The position numbers and the translations under genes are program-made. DNA of 64,000 nucleotides from Megaustenia siamemsis (Eukaryota; Mollusca; Gastropoda; Stylommatophora; Ariophantidae). Shown here piece after piece: positions 32,010 through 43,965 of this stretch. Each line of letters starts with the position of its first letter. Positions within the stretch are counted from its first letter, which is position 1. Location of the stretch: the NCBI GenBank assembly GCA_032433765.1, contig JAVIAB010000102.1, positions 12,894,414 to 12,958,413 on the forward strand, written 5' to 3'. The notes beneath the pieces are model-generated. The model was not told the origin of the DNA and did no database searches. It saw nothing but the letters and a program-made list of their open reading frames with translations.

Positions 32010-33360
32010 TACATTCACCACAGTCGTCTGAAGGAATCTCTGTCTCTAGCCAGATCTCCCACAGAATTGAACTTTGCATTCACCACAGCCCGTCTGAAAG
32101 AATCTCTGTCTCTAGCCAGATCTCCCACAGAATGTTGCATTCACCACAGCCCGTTTGAAAGAATCTCTGTCTCTAGTCAGATCTCCCACAGAATGTTGCA
32201 TTCACCACAGCCCGTATGAAAGAATCTCTGTCTCTAGTCAGATCTCCCAAAGAATGTTGCATTCACCACAGCCCGTCTGAAAGAATCTCTGTCTCTAGTC
32301 AGATCTCCCACAGAATTGAACTTTGCATTCACCACAGCCCGTCTGAAAGAATCTCTGTCTCTAGTCAAATGTCCCACAGAACGTTGCATTCACCACAGCC
32401 CATCTGAAAGAATCTCTGTCTCTAACCATATCTCCCACAGAAAGTTGCATTCAACACAGCCCGTCTGAAATAATCTCTGTCTCTAGCCAGATCTTCTACA
32501 GAACGTTGCATTCACCACAGCCTGTCTGAAAGAATCTCTGTCTCTAGTCAGATCTCCCACAGAACTTTGCATTCACCACAGCCCTTCTGAAAGAATCTCT
32601 GTCTCTAGCCAGATCTCCCACAGAACTTTGCATTCACCACAGCCATCTGAAAGAATCTCTGTCTCTAGCCATATCTCCCACAGAACTTTGCATTCACCAC
32701 AGCCCTTCTGAAAGAATCTCTGTCTCTAGCCAGATCTCCCACAGAACTTTGCATTCACCACATCCCTTCTGAAAGAATCTCTGTCTCCAGCCAGATCTCC
32801 CACAGAACTTTGCATTCACCACAGCCCTTCTGAATGAATCTCTGTCTCTAGCCAGATCTCCCACAGAACTTTGCATTCACTACAGCCCTTCTGAAAGAAT
32901 CTCTGTCTCTAGCCAGATCTCCCACAGAACTTTGCATTCACCACAGCCCTTCTGAAAGAATCTCTGTCTCTAGCCAGATCTCCCACAGAACTTTGCATTC
33001 ACCACAGCCCTTCTGAAAGAATCTCTGTCTCTAGCCAGATCTCCCATAGAACTTTGCATTCACCACAGCCCTTCTGAAAGAATCTCTGTCTCTAGCCAGA
33101 TCTCCCACAGAACTTTTCATTCACCACAGCCCTTCTGAAAGAATCTCTGTCTCTAGCCAGATCTCCCACAGAACTTTGCATTCACCACAGCCCTTCTGAA
33201 AGAATCTCTGTTTCTAGCCAGATCTCCCATAGAACTTTGCATTCACCACAGCCCTTCTGAATGAATCTCTGTCTCTAGCCAGATCTCCCACAGAACTTTG
33301 CATTCACCACAGCCCGTCTGAAAGAATCTCTGTCTCTAGCCAGATCTCCCACTTTTTCTG
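32010..33360. repeat. About 60-bp minisatellite derived from a LINE 3' coding end
   Basis: About 22 units with CTGAAAGAATCTCTGTCTCT then AGCCAGATCTCCCACAGAAC and TTTGCATTCACCACAGCCC. On minus each unit reads VGDLARDRDSFRRAVVNA, which is the C-terminal end of the LINE-eta fragment that adjoins it at 33361. Left units have diverged spacers (TTGAACTTTGCATT); right units are nearly uniform. Confidence 0.93.
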
Positions 33361-33860
33361 TTGTCGTGTTCAAGGTCTCCTTGATGTTTTGAAAACAATT
33401 TTCTTGGTCTGCCCCTGATGCATCGTCCAGTAACCTTGCCTTCAGTTACTGTTTTTTTCCAGTCCGGTGTATCAATTGCCGTAGCCATAATATTTTAATT
33501 TCCGCTGTAGAATGGTTGTTTATAAACCAGTTCATTTCAATGATAATGTCTTTTAATATATCTTCATTGCTCTTTTTTCGGTATCTAAAGGATTTTTCTG
33601 TAGCATTTTGTTTCGAATTATTCGAATGCATTCTTTATTGTTTGCGGGATAGTCAGCTCATCTCCCAGCTCATCTATTGATATTATCAGCCCATTTAAAT
33701 TTGTCACTGTCTTTGTTTCCTTTCTTCCTCTGCACTTTTCCTTCTGAGATGATTTTAAATCTGTCGTTATGTCTGTTTACATATACAAAGTGTCTCAATT
33801 GTCTTGCCGTGGTTGTCTCTATTGCAGCTTTCTCCATTTTCTGTTGCTTCAGATTTTAGG
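33361..33860 (-). pseudogene. LINE-eta C-terminal fragment
   Basis: On the minus strand: MEKAAIETTTARQLRHFVYV (HNDR follows), FKIISEGKVQRKKGNKDSDK, a degraded middle, RYRKKSNEDILKDIIIEMNW, then WLRQLIHRTGKKQ and a GRCIRGRPRKLF-like block. It joins without a break to the first VGDLARDRDSF unit of the array at 33360. Stops and frameshifts are present. Clade not determined. Confidence 0.78.
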
Positions 33861-34084
33861 CTTACTTGACTATTCAGTTATTCAGGAAAGGGCCGCAACC
33901 ACACTCTACCAACGAACTCAACTTTGGGCTATTTTCTTCAAAATTATCCCACTTTTGCCCTTTTTGTCTCGGTGCTTTTCTCCAAGTCTGCTTTGGCCTA
34001 CAAACTTCTCTAGTTCCTTGTGGATTCCAACTCATTGACAGTCTTGCAAAACTGGATTAAAACTAATTGTTGTAGTTATAGTTA

Positions 34085-34378
34085 GTCGATGGCTGCGGTA
34101 TCACTGCAAACTAAAATCCATAATTGCTCAACCGCCCGTGTCAGTGGAATCATCCAAATTAACATCTCATCAAATTGAAGGATCCAAACAAAGAAAGGTA
34201 GCTGCTGTCCCCATAATAGCAGCTCACATATCAAAAGACATAAGGTGAAGCGGCACCAAAAGTGAACTCAGTCAAACTGTCCTTCGTCATACGATATCAT
34301 CATTCATCGTAAGCAATCGGAATATCCAAACCCGAACCGGATGAAAAACACAGCTCACGGTGTGCACAGAGCACTAAA
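34085..34378 (+). mobile_element. Element G, copy with TAACTA-type tail
   Basis: Landmarks as in the other copies. Left flank TTGTAGTTATAGTTAGTCGA reads on minus as a TAACTATAACTAC tail, similar to the tail that precedes the 6.0-kb array. Confidence 0.8.
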
Positions 34379-34512
34379 ATCATTAGCTCAAAGAGCCGAA
34401 CTAAGCAAAGCTCAATTTCTTTGTCGTTCTCTGTGTAGGCAATCACTTCCTTCTTTATGTAAATCCCCATTCCTAGAGATACATGCCATTTCTGTTATCT
34501 CTTTACTAATCC

Positions 34513-35625
34513 ATGTTAAGAGAAGCGACAGAACACAATCAAAACGTATACATAGTTTTCATTGACCAGGAAAAAGCATTCGACAGAGTAAACAGAGAAC
34601 AACTGTGGGAGATACTAACAACATACGCAGTAAGCCAACATCTAACCGATCTAAATAAAAGTCTCTACATCAACAGTAGCTGCATGGTCAGAACAGCAGC
34701 AGGCTACACAAACCACTTCGAAGTTAGATCAGGTGTAAGACAGGGGTGCTAACTATCCCCCCTACTGTTTATTACATACATGGACCATACATGCAAGCTA
34801 GCCAACCCATCAGAGACAGTGGAGATCAACGAGCTTCTATTTGCAGACGATCAGGCACTAATACATGAAACAATAGAAGACCTACAAGAACACTTCAACA
34901 AACTCGACAGCTCAGGCACAACATACAACATGACAATCTGCATCAACAAAACAGAAGTCATGAATGTCGCCAAAAATAAACAGAACATCAACATAACTAT
35001 AGAAGGCAGACAACTAAAACAAGTAGAGGAATTCAAATACCTAGGAAGTCTAATTACAAACGGTAATTCTCAAACAGCAGAGATAGAATCAAGATGCAAC
35101 AAAGGTTGTCAACTCATCGGACAGTTATCACCACTATTGTCCAACAAGGAAATAACTCTGGAGGCAAAACGAGCACTATACAACACAATCTTCATCCCAA
35201 CGTTGTGCTACCAATGCCAGACCTGGACCCTAGATGCAAGAACAATAAGAAAAAATAACTTCTTCTGAGATGAAATGTGTTAGACGAATGACATGAAACA
35301 GTCTGAAAGATAAGATCAAAAATGAAGAACTGAGAAAAAAGCTAGGAATAGTCCCCGCCATAGAATATATAAGGAAACAACAGATAAAATGGTTTGGCCA
35401 CGTGATAATGCAGAAAGATCAAAACACAACACAGCGAGCCTTCAACAAACATTGTGAGAACACCAGACCCAAGGGTCGACCACGAAAAAGATAGATCGAT
35501 GGAATATTAGAAGCACTAGGAAACATAACAGCATCAGAGGTGAACAGAAGAGCAAAAGACCGCAAATTATTTCTCCCCTCGACGCTGAAAGGCAAATGAG
35601 GAAGGAAAGAAGAAGAAAAAGAAGT
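34513..35625 (+). pseudogene. LINE-beta reverse transcriptase, best-preserved copy
   Basis: A non-LTR retrotransposon reverse transcriptase truncated upstream of RT motif A. Motif A: VFIDQEKAFDRVNREQLW (from about 34553). Motif B: GVRQGC then a TAA (34750-34752) then LSPLLF. Motif C: ELLFADDQALI (about 34833). Motif E: EFKYLGSLITNGN (about 35032). A frameshift near 35255 follows, then EMKCVRRMT, a stop, DKIKNEELRKKLGIVPAIEY, KWFGHVIMQKDQ, GRPRKR, a stop, IDGILEALGNITASEVNRRA and a GAAGAAGAAAAAGAAG tail. The stops fit single-base changes when compared with other copies (TAG where a sister has TGG; TGA where sisters have GGA). Both catalytic Asp of FADD remain, but the copy is dead. Confidence 0.92.
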
Positions 35626-35770
35626 TAAGAGAAAGATTGACATTATTCTGATATTTTAATGTACAGTAAAAATAATAGACATTAACTCAACAGCAAAAAG
35701 ACAGAAGTGATGATTGCGACAAAGAAAAAGACATCGCCAAAAAGCACAATTAAGTCAATGGGATGGCATT

Positions 35771-36212
35771 GTTGTTTTTGTTAGGATCATCATCACTGCA
35801 CACCGAACAAACCCATAGGTGCTCCGATATCCCCTTGAGATAATCCGAGAAGAATCCTTGTCCACGTGCACGAACTCCGTAGCACGGCTTAGGATCCACG
35901 ACGTGGGAAGGTTTCTACTGAAACTTTTGCCCTGGCAGCGGCCATGTTTATGGCCTACTCTTTTCGATTTAAACTAGCAACGGTTTTTTAACGTGCATGA
36001 GTGCACATGGGACCTCCTGTTTATTGCTGTTATCCGAGAAGGCTAGACATCGGATCCAACTACCCACGAGATCAGGTGATGGTAAGGTCATAAAAAAAAC
36101 ACGGATTAATTTTTTCCAACATTTTGATAAATCATCACCGCTTCTAGTGGGTTTTAAACCCGGGTCCTTTCTGTCCTAAGGCCAACGTGATAAGTCTACA
36201 CTACCCAGCCCC
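35771..36212 (-). mobile_element. SINE-D reverse copy with 12-bp TSD
   Basis: Complete element of 442 bp. Tail at the left (GTTGTTTTTGTTAGGATCAT). The head at the right reads CTGGGTAGTGTAGACTTATC and GGGTTTAAAACCCA on minus. TGGGATGGCATT at 35759-35770 and TGGGATGGTATT at 36213-36224 flank it. It shows the unexpanded state of the segment that is a minisatellite at 31265-31742. Confidence 0.88.
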
Positions 36213-36315
36213 TGGGATGGTATTAAAACAGGTTAATAAATGTTAATGCCAGGGAACGATGTTAACTTGAGATGGTAGACGTACAAGATTGAGTAAGATA
36301 TTGTAATGAAAAGAA

Positions 36316-36868
36316 AAAAGTACCCCCGTCACGCCAAGTGGCATATAGGGAATATGGTCTTCCTCCTCTTTTCTTCTTCTTCTACTACCTTTTAGCTCCC
36401 TGTGGAGCACAGGTCTTCAACAAACACTTTCTGTTTCTTGCCATTCTTTTAAGATCATTCCATGTCTTCCCCATCATCATCATCTCCGCTTCTATCTGTC
36501 TTCTCCAAGAATTCTTTGGCCTTCCTCTTTGTCTTTTCCCCTGGGGATCCCAAAAAGGGCCTGTTGTGTAATACTCTCAGTTGGCTTCTGCAATGTGTGT
36601 CCTATCCACAGCGCCATCGTCTTCGCTGTATCTCTTTATCCACTGGTATTTTACTGAATATGGTGTTAGTGACCATAAATTTTACAGACCTTCGGCATAT
36701 GATTTTTGGTTTAATGTGATCGATATTACGCTCGTGCCACTTCACTTTCCCAGAAAAAACCCGGTACCCATTAAAGGCTGGGTGAACCGGAAGCCGTCGG
36801 TTGGGATCGAACCCTACCTCTTGTCCGTTATAGTTCAGTTCACTAACCACTGAGCTAACGCGGCTCCC
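36316..36868 (-). mobile_element. SINE-A interrupted by LINE-gamma
   Basis: SINE-A parts lie at 36316-36358 and 36656-36868. The head (TAGCTCAGTGG changed to TTAGCTCAGTGG on minus) and the B box GGTTCGATCCC are intact. The 297-bp LINE piece splits the 3' part. A short LINE-alpha-like scrap (GTTAACTTGAGATGGTAGAC) lies just left at about 36240-36295. Confidence 0.9.
36359..36655 (-). pseudogene. LINE-gamma 3' end nested in SINE-A, 9-bp TSD
   Basis: GAATATGGT from the SINE is duplicated at 36350-36358 and 36656-36664. The insert is the last 297 bp of LINE-gamma in reverse, with its GAAGAAGAAG tail at the left boundary, as target-primed reverse transcription predicts. It closely matches 859-1160. 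Confidence 0.92.
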
Positions 36869-37107
36869 GATAAAGAAATTGTGGAATCCATTTAAGTCAC
36901 GCACTCATCCATGTTGTAATGACCCAAGACACGAACCGACCCTTGACGCCTAATTATAACATCAACGGCAATTACCAATTGGCATATTTTGCTTATAAAA
37001 TATTCTCGGATGGTTAAAATTTTGAAAGTTTACCAGAACGTGTTCTGGACTGTTCTGGCGGAAAGATACGTTTTCTTTTATTCTGTTGTATCCATTCAAC
37101 ATAATAT

Positions 37108-37562
37108 TCAAGAAAAGGAGTTCATAATTGTTATGTATAGCCAATCTTAACATATGTATGTGAATCATGGACAATAGGACAACAGACAAGAAAATCACTG
37201 GAGTCTGTAGAAATGTGGTTTTACAGAAGAATGTTGAGAATACCATAGACAGCTAAGAAGAGCAATGAAAATGTTCTGAAAGAGGCCAAAGCAAAAAGAG
37301 AGTTAATATCCAATATTAGGAAGAAACAATCATCATTTTTGACCATGTAATGAGAAGGGAACCGCTGGAATATATTGTGACAACTGGGAAAATTGAGGTA
37401 CGAAGAAATAGAGGGAAGCAAGGAGAAAAAATAGCAGACAGCTTAAGAGAATGACTTGGCAGAAGGTCAACAACAGAAATGATAAATAACTGTCGAGATC
37501 GAACATTGTGGAGAGACATAATCACCTACGCTAGCAGGCCCGGTACTTGATGATGATGATGA
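37108..37562 (+). pseudogene. LINE-alpha 3' fragment
   Basis: Runs from the LKCYVEPVLTYVCESWT-like segment through RRMLRIP, a stop where other copies have Trp, KKSNENVLKEAKAKRELISN, a frameshift, GNIEVRRNRGKQGEKIADSL and the end ACCTACGCTAGCAGGCCC with a GATGATGATGATG tail. Confidence 0.86.
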
Positions 37563-37754
37563 TACATTCTAACAAATTTCTGTAGGTTTATCAACGGAAG
37601 AAGATTCTTACAATCGAGTAAAATGGAGATTGATAACGGAAGCTTCTAGAAGCAGGTTTGATGTAGCAGATGTGGGTGTCAGGAAGGGTAGAATCGAAAC
37701 GGGTGCAGCTATTTAGCTACTTGAAATAGCACAGTGCATACTTTAATCTTCTAA

Positions 37755-39262
37755 AGTGAAGTACGAGACTTAAATCGGCGTCTTAGCACTAGAGTTTTCA
37801 CCCATATGTACTCGGTTGCCTATCTAAAAGTGTTCGGAGACTTCTGGATAGTGTCGGATCAAGCATCAAAACTCTTAATGCAAGGCGGCATTCCTCACCT
37901 TCCCATAGTACTACCCTGGTGATCATTTCTGCCAGCGGCTGGGTCAATCGCGGGAGTATTTTTTTTTCCCCAACCACGAGTTATACTCACACTTCTTCCA
38001 GAGGGAACTGAACACAGGTTGTCTCTGTTATAGTAGGTTGATGTTATTTATTATTGCCCATGGACAGCACATCACATTACATTGATCACACGTTAATCTC
38101 GACAGAGTTCTCTCATTTATTATAATCATAATCAGTTTATTGATCTCTATTATTATTCTTGGCACATGATTGTACTGTAGTGGATGCACTTATCGTAAAT
38201 TAATATTCATTAATTCTGGACACTCAAGAGACTATCGTCGATGACTATTTGAAATGTCCATAAGTGCATATTTTGCATTCAATCTCTCTATCACTTACTT
38301 ACGTTTATCAGAAATGTGAAACAGTTCTTGAAAACTCTCAAACACTTCACAACTAAAGTTCATATGTTCATTGCTATCCTTACTAGTCTCTATCAACTTA
38401 CTTAATAACTTCTCAACTTACTTGAAACTACAACTTGAAGATTCTTAACTTCCTAACTAACTGGCTCAACTTTCTAATCTTAACGTTTCTAACTGTTCTG
38501 ACTGTTCTAACTGTATAAACTTCTAGCTCTTCCTATTTCTGACTCTTGTTCTAATTGTCCTAATATTGATTGTCTAATCTAAAAGTGGTTCTAATTCTCA
38601 TTCCTGAATAACTCAAACCTATTGTGTTGAAGTTTAAATATTCAGCCACAACTCTTCGCCTAAAAATCAGCAGCCAATCAAACTGTCGCAAAGTGACATT
38701 TTGCACTCTTCTGATCACTTGAGCTGGTCACTCCTCACTATTCTGTGACCGAAACTTGAACTATTCTCATGATTTGACGAAAACACCTTGTTTTCGTGAC
38801 AACTTATTTATCAGACGGCCAAAGTCATGGGGTCAATGCATGCTATTGTCATGCGCCTACTCTTACTTCCACAAACTTGGTTGAAGTGGAAATTTCCATG
38901 GACCTAAACTCTCAGTATAATTATATCTTTCCTTCCTTGTCCACTATCCCCTTGAACTTCTACCTTAACTTGGTGGGTTCCGTTATGTCCGAGTATAATT
39001 CCTCTGTGGGTGTCCCTATCCCTACTATAAACTCTGCGCCATCTCTATTTGCACACTTTGTTATTCTGGTTGGGAATTTTCCATACTTTAAATTTTATGT
39101 CCCAACTACTGCTGGTCGCTACCATATGTTACTGCTATTGTCTATGAAATACTGGGTAACGTCTAAGTTACCTGCTCCCATGCTTTCATTAGCTTACTCT
39201 GTTACAGTCCCTATGTAGGTAGCTCAATCGGATGGTTTTACCAAAATAGGCTACCGAGGCTC
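37755..39262 (-). mobile_element. SINE-B reverse copy split by a probable LTR
   Basis: The 3' module (GTACGAGACTTAAATCGGCG) and body lie at 37755-38037; the 5' end (TCAATCGGATGGTTTTACC) resumes at 39220-39262. About 1.17 kb of foreign sequence separates them. Confidence 0.72.
38042..39206 (-). mobile_element. Probable solo LTR
   Basis: About 1165 bp. On the minus strand it begins TGTAACAGAGTAAGC and ends AATAATAAATAACA, so it has TG...CA termini. It has a TATA-like box (ATATTTAAACTT, about 38640-38630) and an AATAAA signal (38141-38136) in the order expected of an LTR. GTAGG occurs just outside both ends (38033-38037 and 39215-39219) but not immediately adjacent, so the TSD is uncertain. No second LTR or gag-pol is present. 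The plus-strand 140-codon frame at 38796-39218 runs through it and shows no domain I know. Confidence 0.5.
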
Positions 39263-39478
39263 CCACTTTTAAACTTCTGTTGAGATGAACCGAACACCAT
39301 TAGCCACCTAAAATGCAGTAAAGTCGGTTATTTAGATCACTAATATTTGTCTATTCTTCTTTAACGTTCTTTCTGACAAAATATCTTTATTTAGGTTGCC
39401 TTGTCGTTGAGACTTTCATTTCCTGTTGATGACCACTCGTATGTCCCGATCTTGGCTTTTTTGCGCTTTCCAAATAAA

Positions 39479-39705
39479 TATAGCTTGCACAGCGTCAAAA
39501 CAGCCTACTAAAAGTAATCCTGGAGGGGAAAATACACGCTAAAAGAGGTAGAGGCAGACCAAGACTAACATGAACGAATAACATCAAAAGATGGATAAAC
39601 TAGCATATGACAACCTGCACCATCAAAGCAAGAGACAGAGCAGAATGGCGTTCCATGGTAGCCAACCTTCGATGCGGAGATGGCACTCGATGATGATGAT
39701 GATGT
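39479..39705 (+). pseudogene. LINE-delta 3' end
   Basis: Blocks SLLKVILEGKIHAKRGRGRP, RLT with a stop, TCTIKARDRAEWRSMVANLR and CGDGTR, then a GATGATGATGATG tail. It corresponds to the C-terminal third of the copy at 18440-19310. Confidence 0.84.
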
Positions 39706-40105
39706 ATAGAGTATGCGGATAGCACAGTCTTAATAGCAGAAACAGAGAATGAACTGCAAAATATGATAGACATAATAGTAAAAGAAAGCAACAAAAAAGG
39801 TCTCAGTCTGAATAATAAGAAAACAGAAGAAATGGTTATATCGAAGAAACAATAATCAACATCATGCAGCATAAAAATAGACAGGACAAATCTGAAACAA
39901 GCGCAACACATGAAATACTTGGGCACAATAATAAAATCAGATGGATGATGCACCACAGAAATAAAAAGCAGAATATCTAAGGTCAAAATAGCATTTCAGA
40001 AAATGAAAAACATCTTATGGAACAAATCTGTGTAAGCAGAAGTGAAAAAGAGAGTCCATCAGTGCTATATAGAGTCAATTAAGACCTTTGGAAGCGAACC
40101 ATATT
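39706..40105 (+). pseudogene. LINE-alpha-type RT palm fragment with YADS in place of YADD
   Basis: One frame with two internal stops reads EYADSTVLIAETENELQNMI, KGLSLNNKKTEEMVISKK, IKIDRTNLKQAQHMKYLG and TEIKSRISKVKIAFQKMKNI, then VKKRVHQCYIESIKTFGSE. The motif C box has its second Asp replaced by Ser. The last block matches the start of the LINE-alpha fragment at 3828. It runs directly into the 52-bp array. Confidence 0.85.
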
Positions 40106-40109
40106 ATTA

Positions 40110-42655
40110 GACATTAGTGTTGGATCAGTCCATCACAGACAAGTGGGGGACACGACTATTGGACATTAGTGTTGGATCAGTCCATCACATACAAGGAGGT
40201 GACATAACTATTGGACATTAGTGTTGGATCAGTCCATCACATACAAGGAGGTGACATAACTATTGGACATTAGTGTTGGATCAGTCCATCACAGACAAGT
40301 GGGGGACACGACTATTGGACATTAGTGTTGGATCAGTCCATCACATACAAGGAGGTGACATAACTATTGGACATTAGTGTTGGATCAGTCCATCACATGC
40401 AAGGAGGTGACATAACTATTGGACATTAGTGTTGGATCAGTCCATCACATACAAGGAGGTGACATAACTATTGGACATTAGTGTTGCATCAGTCCATCAC
40501 ATGCAAGGATGTGACATAACTATTGGACATTAGTGTTGGATCAGTCCATCACATGCAAGGAGGTGACATAACTATTGGACATTAGTGTTGGATCAGTCCA
40601 TCACATACAAGGAGGTGACATAACTATTGGACATTAGTGTTGCATCAGTCCATCACATACAAGGAGGTGACATAACTATTGGACATTAGTGTTGGATCAG
40701 TCCATCACATACAAGGAGGTGACATAACTATTGGACATTAGTGTTGGATCAGTCCATCACATACAAGGAGGTGACATAACTATTGGACATTAGTGTTGGA
40801 TCAGTCCATCACATGCAAGGAGGTGACATAACTATTGGACATTAGTGTTGCATCAGTCCATCACATGCAAGGAGGTGACATAACTATTGGACATTAGTGT
40901 TGGATCAGTCCATCACATACAAGGAGGTGACATAACTATTGGACATTAGTGTTGTATCAGTCCATCACATACAAGGAGGTGACATAACTATTGGACATTA
41001 GTGTTGCATCAGTCCATCACATGCAAGGAGGTGACATAACTATTGGACATTAGTGTTGGATCAGTCCATCACATACAAGGAGGTGACATAACTATTGGAC
41101 ATTAGTGTTGCATCAGTCCATCACATGCAAGGAGGTGACATAACTATTGGACATTAGTGTTGGATCAGTCCATCACAGACAAGGAGGTGACATAACTATT
41201 GGACATTAGTGTTGGATCAGTCCATCACATACAAGGAGGTGACATAACTATTGGACATTAGTGTTGGATCAGTCCATCACATGCAAGGAGGTGACATAAC
41301 TATTGGACATTAGTGTTGCATCAGTCCATCACATGCAAGGAGGTGACATAACTATTTGACATTAGTGTTGCATCAGTCCATCACATGCAAGGAGGTGACA
41401 TAACTATTGGACATTAGTGTTGGATCAGTCCATCACAGACAAGGAGGTGACATAACTATTGGACATTAGTGTTGGATCAGTCCATCACAGACAAGGAGGT
41501 GACATAACTATTGGACATTAGTGTTGGATCAGTCCATCACAGACAAGGAGGTGACATAACTATTGGACATTAGTGTTGGATTAGTCCATCACATGCAAGG
41601 AGGTGACATAACTATTGGACATTAGTGTTGCATCAGTCCATCACATGCAAGGAGGTGACATAACTATTGGACATTAGTGTTGGATCAGTCCATCACAGAC
41701 AAGTGGGGGACACGACTATTGGACATTAGTGTTGGATCAGTCCATCACAGACAAGGAGGTGACATAACTATTGGACATTAGTGTTGGATCAGTCCATCAC
41801 ATACAAGGAGGTGACATAACTATTGGACATTAGTGTTGGATCAGTCCATCACAGACAAGTGGGGGACACGACTATTGGACATTAATGAAGGATCAGTCCA
41901 TCACATACAAGGAGGTGACATAACTATTGGACATTAGTGTTGGATCAGTCCATCACATACAAGGAGGTGACATAACTATTGGACATTAGTGTTGGATCAG
42001 TCCATCACAGACAAGTGGGGGACACGACTATTGGACATTAGTGTTGGATCAGTCCATCACTGACAAGTGGGGGACACGACTATTGGACATTAATGAAGGA
42101 TCAGTCCATCACATACAAGGAGGTGACATAACTATTGGACATTAGTGTTGGATCAGTCCATCACATACAAGGAGGTGACATAACTATTGGACATTAGTGT
42201 TGGATCAGTCCATCACAGACAAGGAGGTGACATAACTATTGGACATTAGTGTTGGATCAGTCCATCACAGACAAGGAGGTGACATAACTATTGGACATTA
42301 ATGAAGGATCAGTCCATCACATACAAGGAGGTGACATAACTATTGGACATTAGTGTTGGATCAGTCCATCACATACAAGGAGGTGACATAACTATTGGAC
42401 ATTAGTGTTGGATCAGTCCATCACAGACACGTGGGGGACACGACTATTGGACATTAATGAAGGATCAGTCCATCACATACAAGGAGGTGACATAACTATT
42501 GGACATTAGTGTTGGATCAGTCCATCACATACAAGGAGGTGACATAACTATTGGACATTAGTGTTGGATCAGTCCATCACAGACAAGTGGGGGACACGAG
42601 TATTGGACATTAATGAAGGATCAGTCCATCACAGACAAGGAGGTGACATTGCTAT
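40110..42655. repeat. 52-bp minisatellite, about 49 copies
   Basis: Unit: TTGGACATTAGTGTTGGATC, AGTCCATCACATACAAGG, AGGTGACATAACTA. Two main variants: ATACAAGGAGGTGACATAAC and GACAAGTGGGGGACACGAC. A third type has TTAATGAAGGATCAG. Variants cluster at both ends and occur in repeated blocks, for example around 41880, 42090, 42300 and 42460. It lies between a LINE-alpha RT fragment and a LINE-alpha 3' end. Confidence 0.96.
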
Positions 42656-42697
42656 TATATATATATTATGTGTTCCATTCTGAACACATATATATTT

Positions 42698-42906
42698 TAT
42701 CATCATCATCAAATACCGAGCCTGCTGGCGTAGGTGATCATGTCTCTCCACAACTTTCGATCTCGATAGCTATTTATCATTTCTGTTTTTGACCTTCTGC
42801 CAAGTCATTCTCTTAAGCTGTCTGGCATCTTTTCTATTTGCTTTCCTCTATCTCTTCGTCCCTCAATTTTCCCAGTTGTTACAATATATTCCAGCTGTTC
42901 TCTTCA
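42698..42906 (-). pseudogene. LINE-alpha 3'-terminal fragment
   Basis: Reverse copy of the last 210 bp: GATGATGATGATAAAA tail at the left, antisense of ATGATCACCTACGCCAGC through GAAGAGAACAGCTGGAATAT at the right. Confidence 0.86.
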
Positions 42907-43965
42907 GGTCGGGTAATTTTACCTGCTACTGTATGCAGTAAATAGTACAACTACGGCTGTTGTGCTACCTTTCAGGTATGCTCGGGAGAGTAAAAGGATA
43001 AGGGAGGGTACCCTGAATTAAAACAACACACTGCCTCGTGGGTGAGACCTTTTAATCAAAGGCTAGCGGAGCCAACCGTAAACAAATCGACGGAAGGCAA
43101 CAGAAAACCACCGTCGTAATTTCTGTTTACAATCATGAATCGCCACAATAATATATATTATAGATTCTTGTAAAGAACGTCTTTCACATTTAGTATGTCG
43201 AGGGAGTGAATTTATACATTTTTCATACTAAGCTACAGTATTTGGAGGCGGAACCGGCTAGTACTATTTTCCTCGCTGTTATTTCTCTCTCCCACTGCAA
43301 CGAGCCAGGCACCCATTTCTGTTTCAATTGAATTGACAGGGGCGCTTTAGGAACACACATTAACTTCATCCTCACCTCCACGCTACTGATCATCGTATAA
43401 ACTGCCATAAAACATAATATGACATATTGCATAGACAAAAAATACTGATTTCGTTTAAAAAAATTGAGAAGTCTTAAAATGAAATTAAAAAAAAAAAAAA
43501 ACACAACAAATTAGTCTAGCACAACTCCGATTCCTATGCTCTCAACCGCAGGCTCGGTTTTTCGCACAATAATTTTCAAACTCTCTCCCAAGACTCGTTT
43601 CTGGAGCACGTTAGGAAGCTACAGATAAAATATCACAGAAACATTCTTTTCCCTTCTGTTTCCCCCACACCCCCCTTCCTCCTTCTCCCCCCCCCCCACC
43701 CCCAATTTTTTTTTTTTTAAACACGTTCCAATGTGAACCAGATTTCTTGTCTTGCCGGTTAGTCACTTGCTGTGGCTGGAACTCCCTGCCACATTTTTCC
43801 TCGCGAGACCGTAAGTCTGTACACGAGTTTACCGTAGTTCATGTTGTAAGTGTGCCTATACGTCACTGCTATTTATGTTTGTCATTGTGTTAGCACTATT
43901 ATCTCTTTATAGAATTTTGTCGGGAAAGAGAACCGATTATTTTGATCTTCTCTTTGTTAATTTCC
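42907..43965. other. Unassigned unique-looking stretch
   Basis: About 1 kb with no family match. Contains an A-run (43488-43501) and a C-rich/T-run patch (43660-43720). A 93-codon minus frame (43223-43504) lacks recognisable features. Confidence 0.4.

Noticed and set aside
38796..39218. Frame of 140 codons
   Set aside because: Lies inside the probable solo LTR, antisense to its inferred direction, with no recognisable domain.
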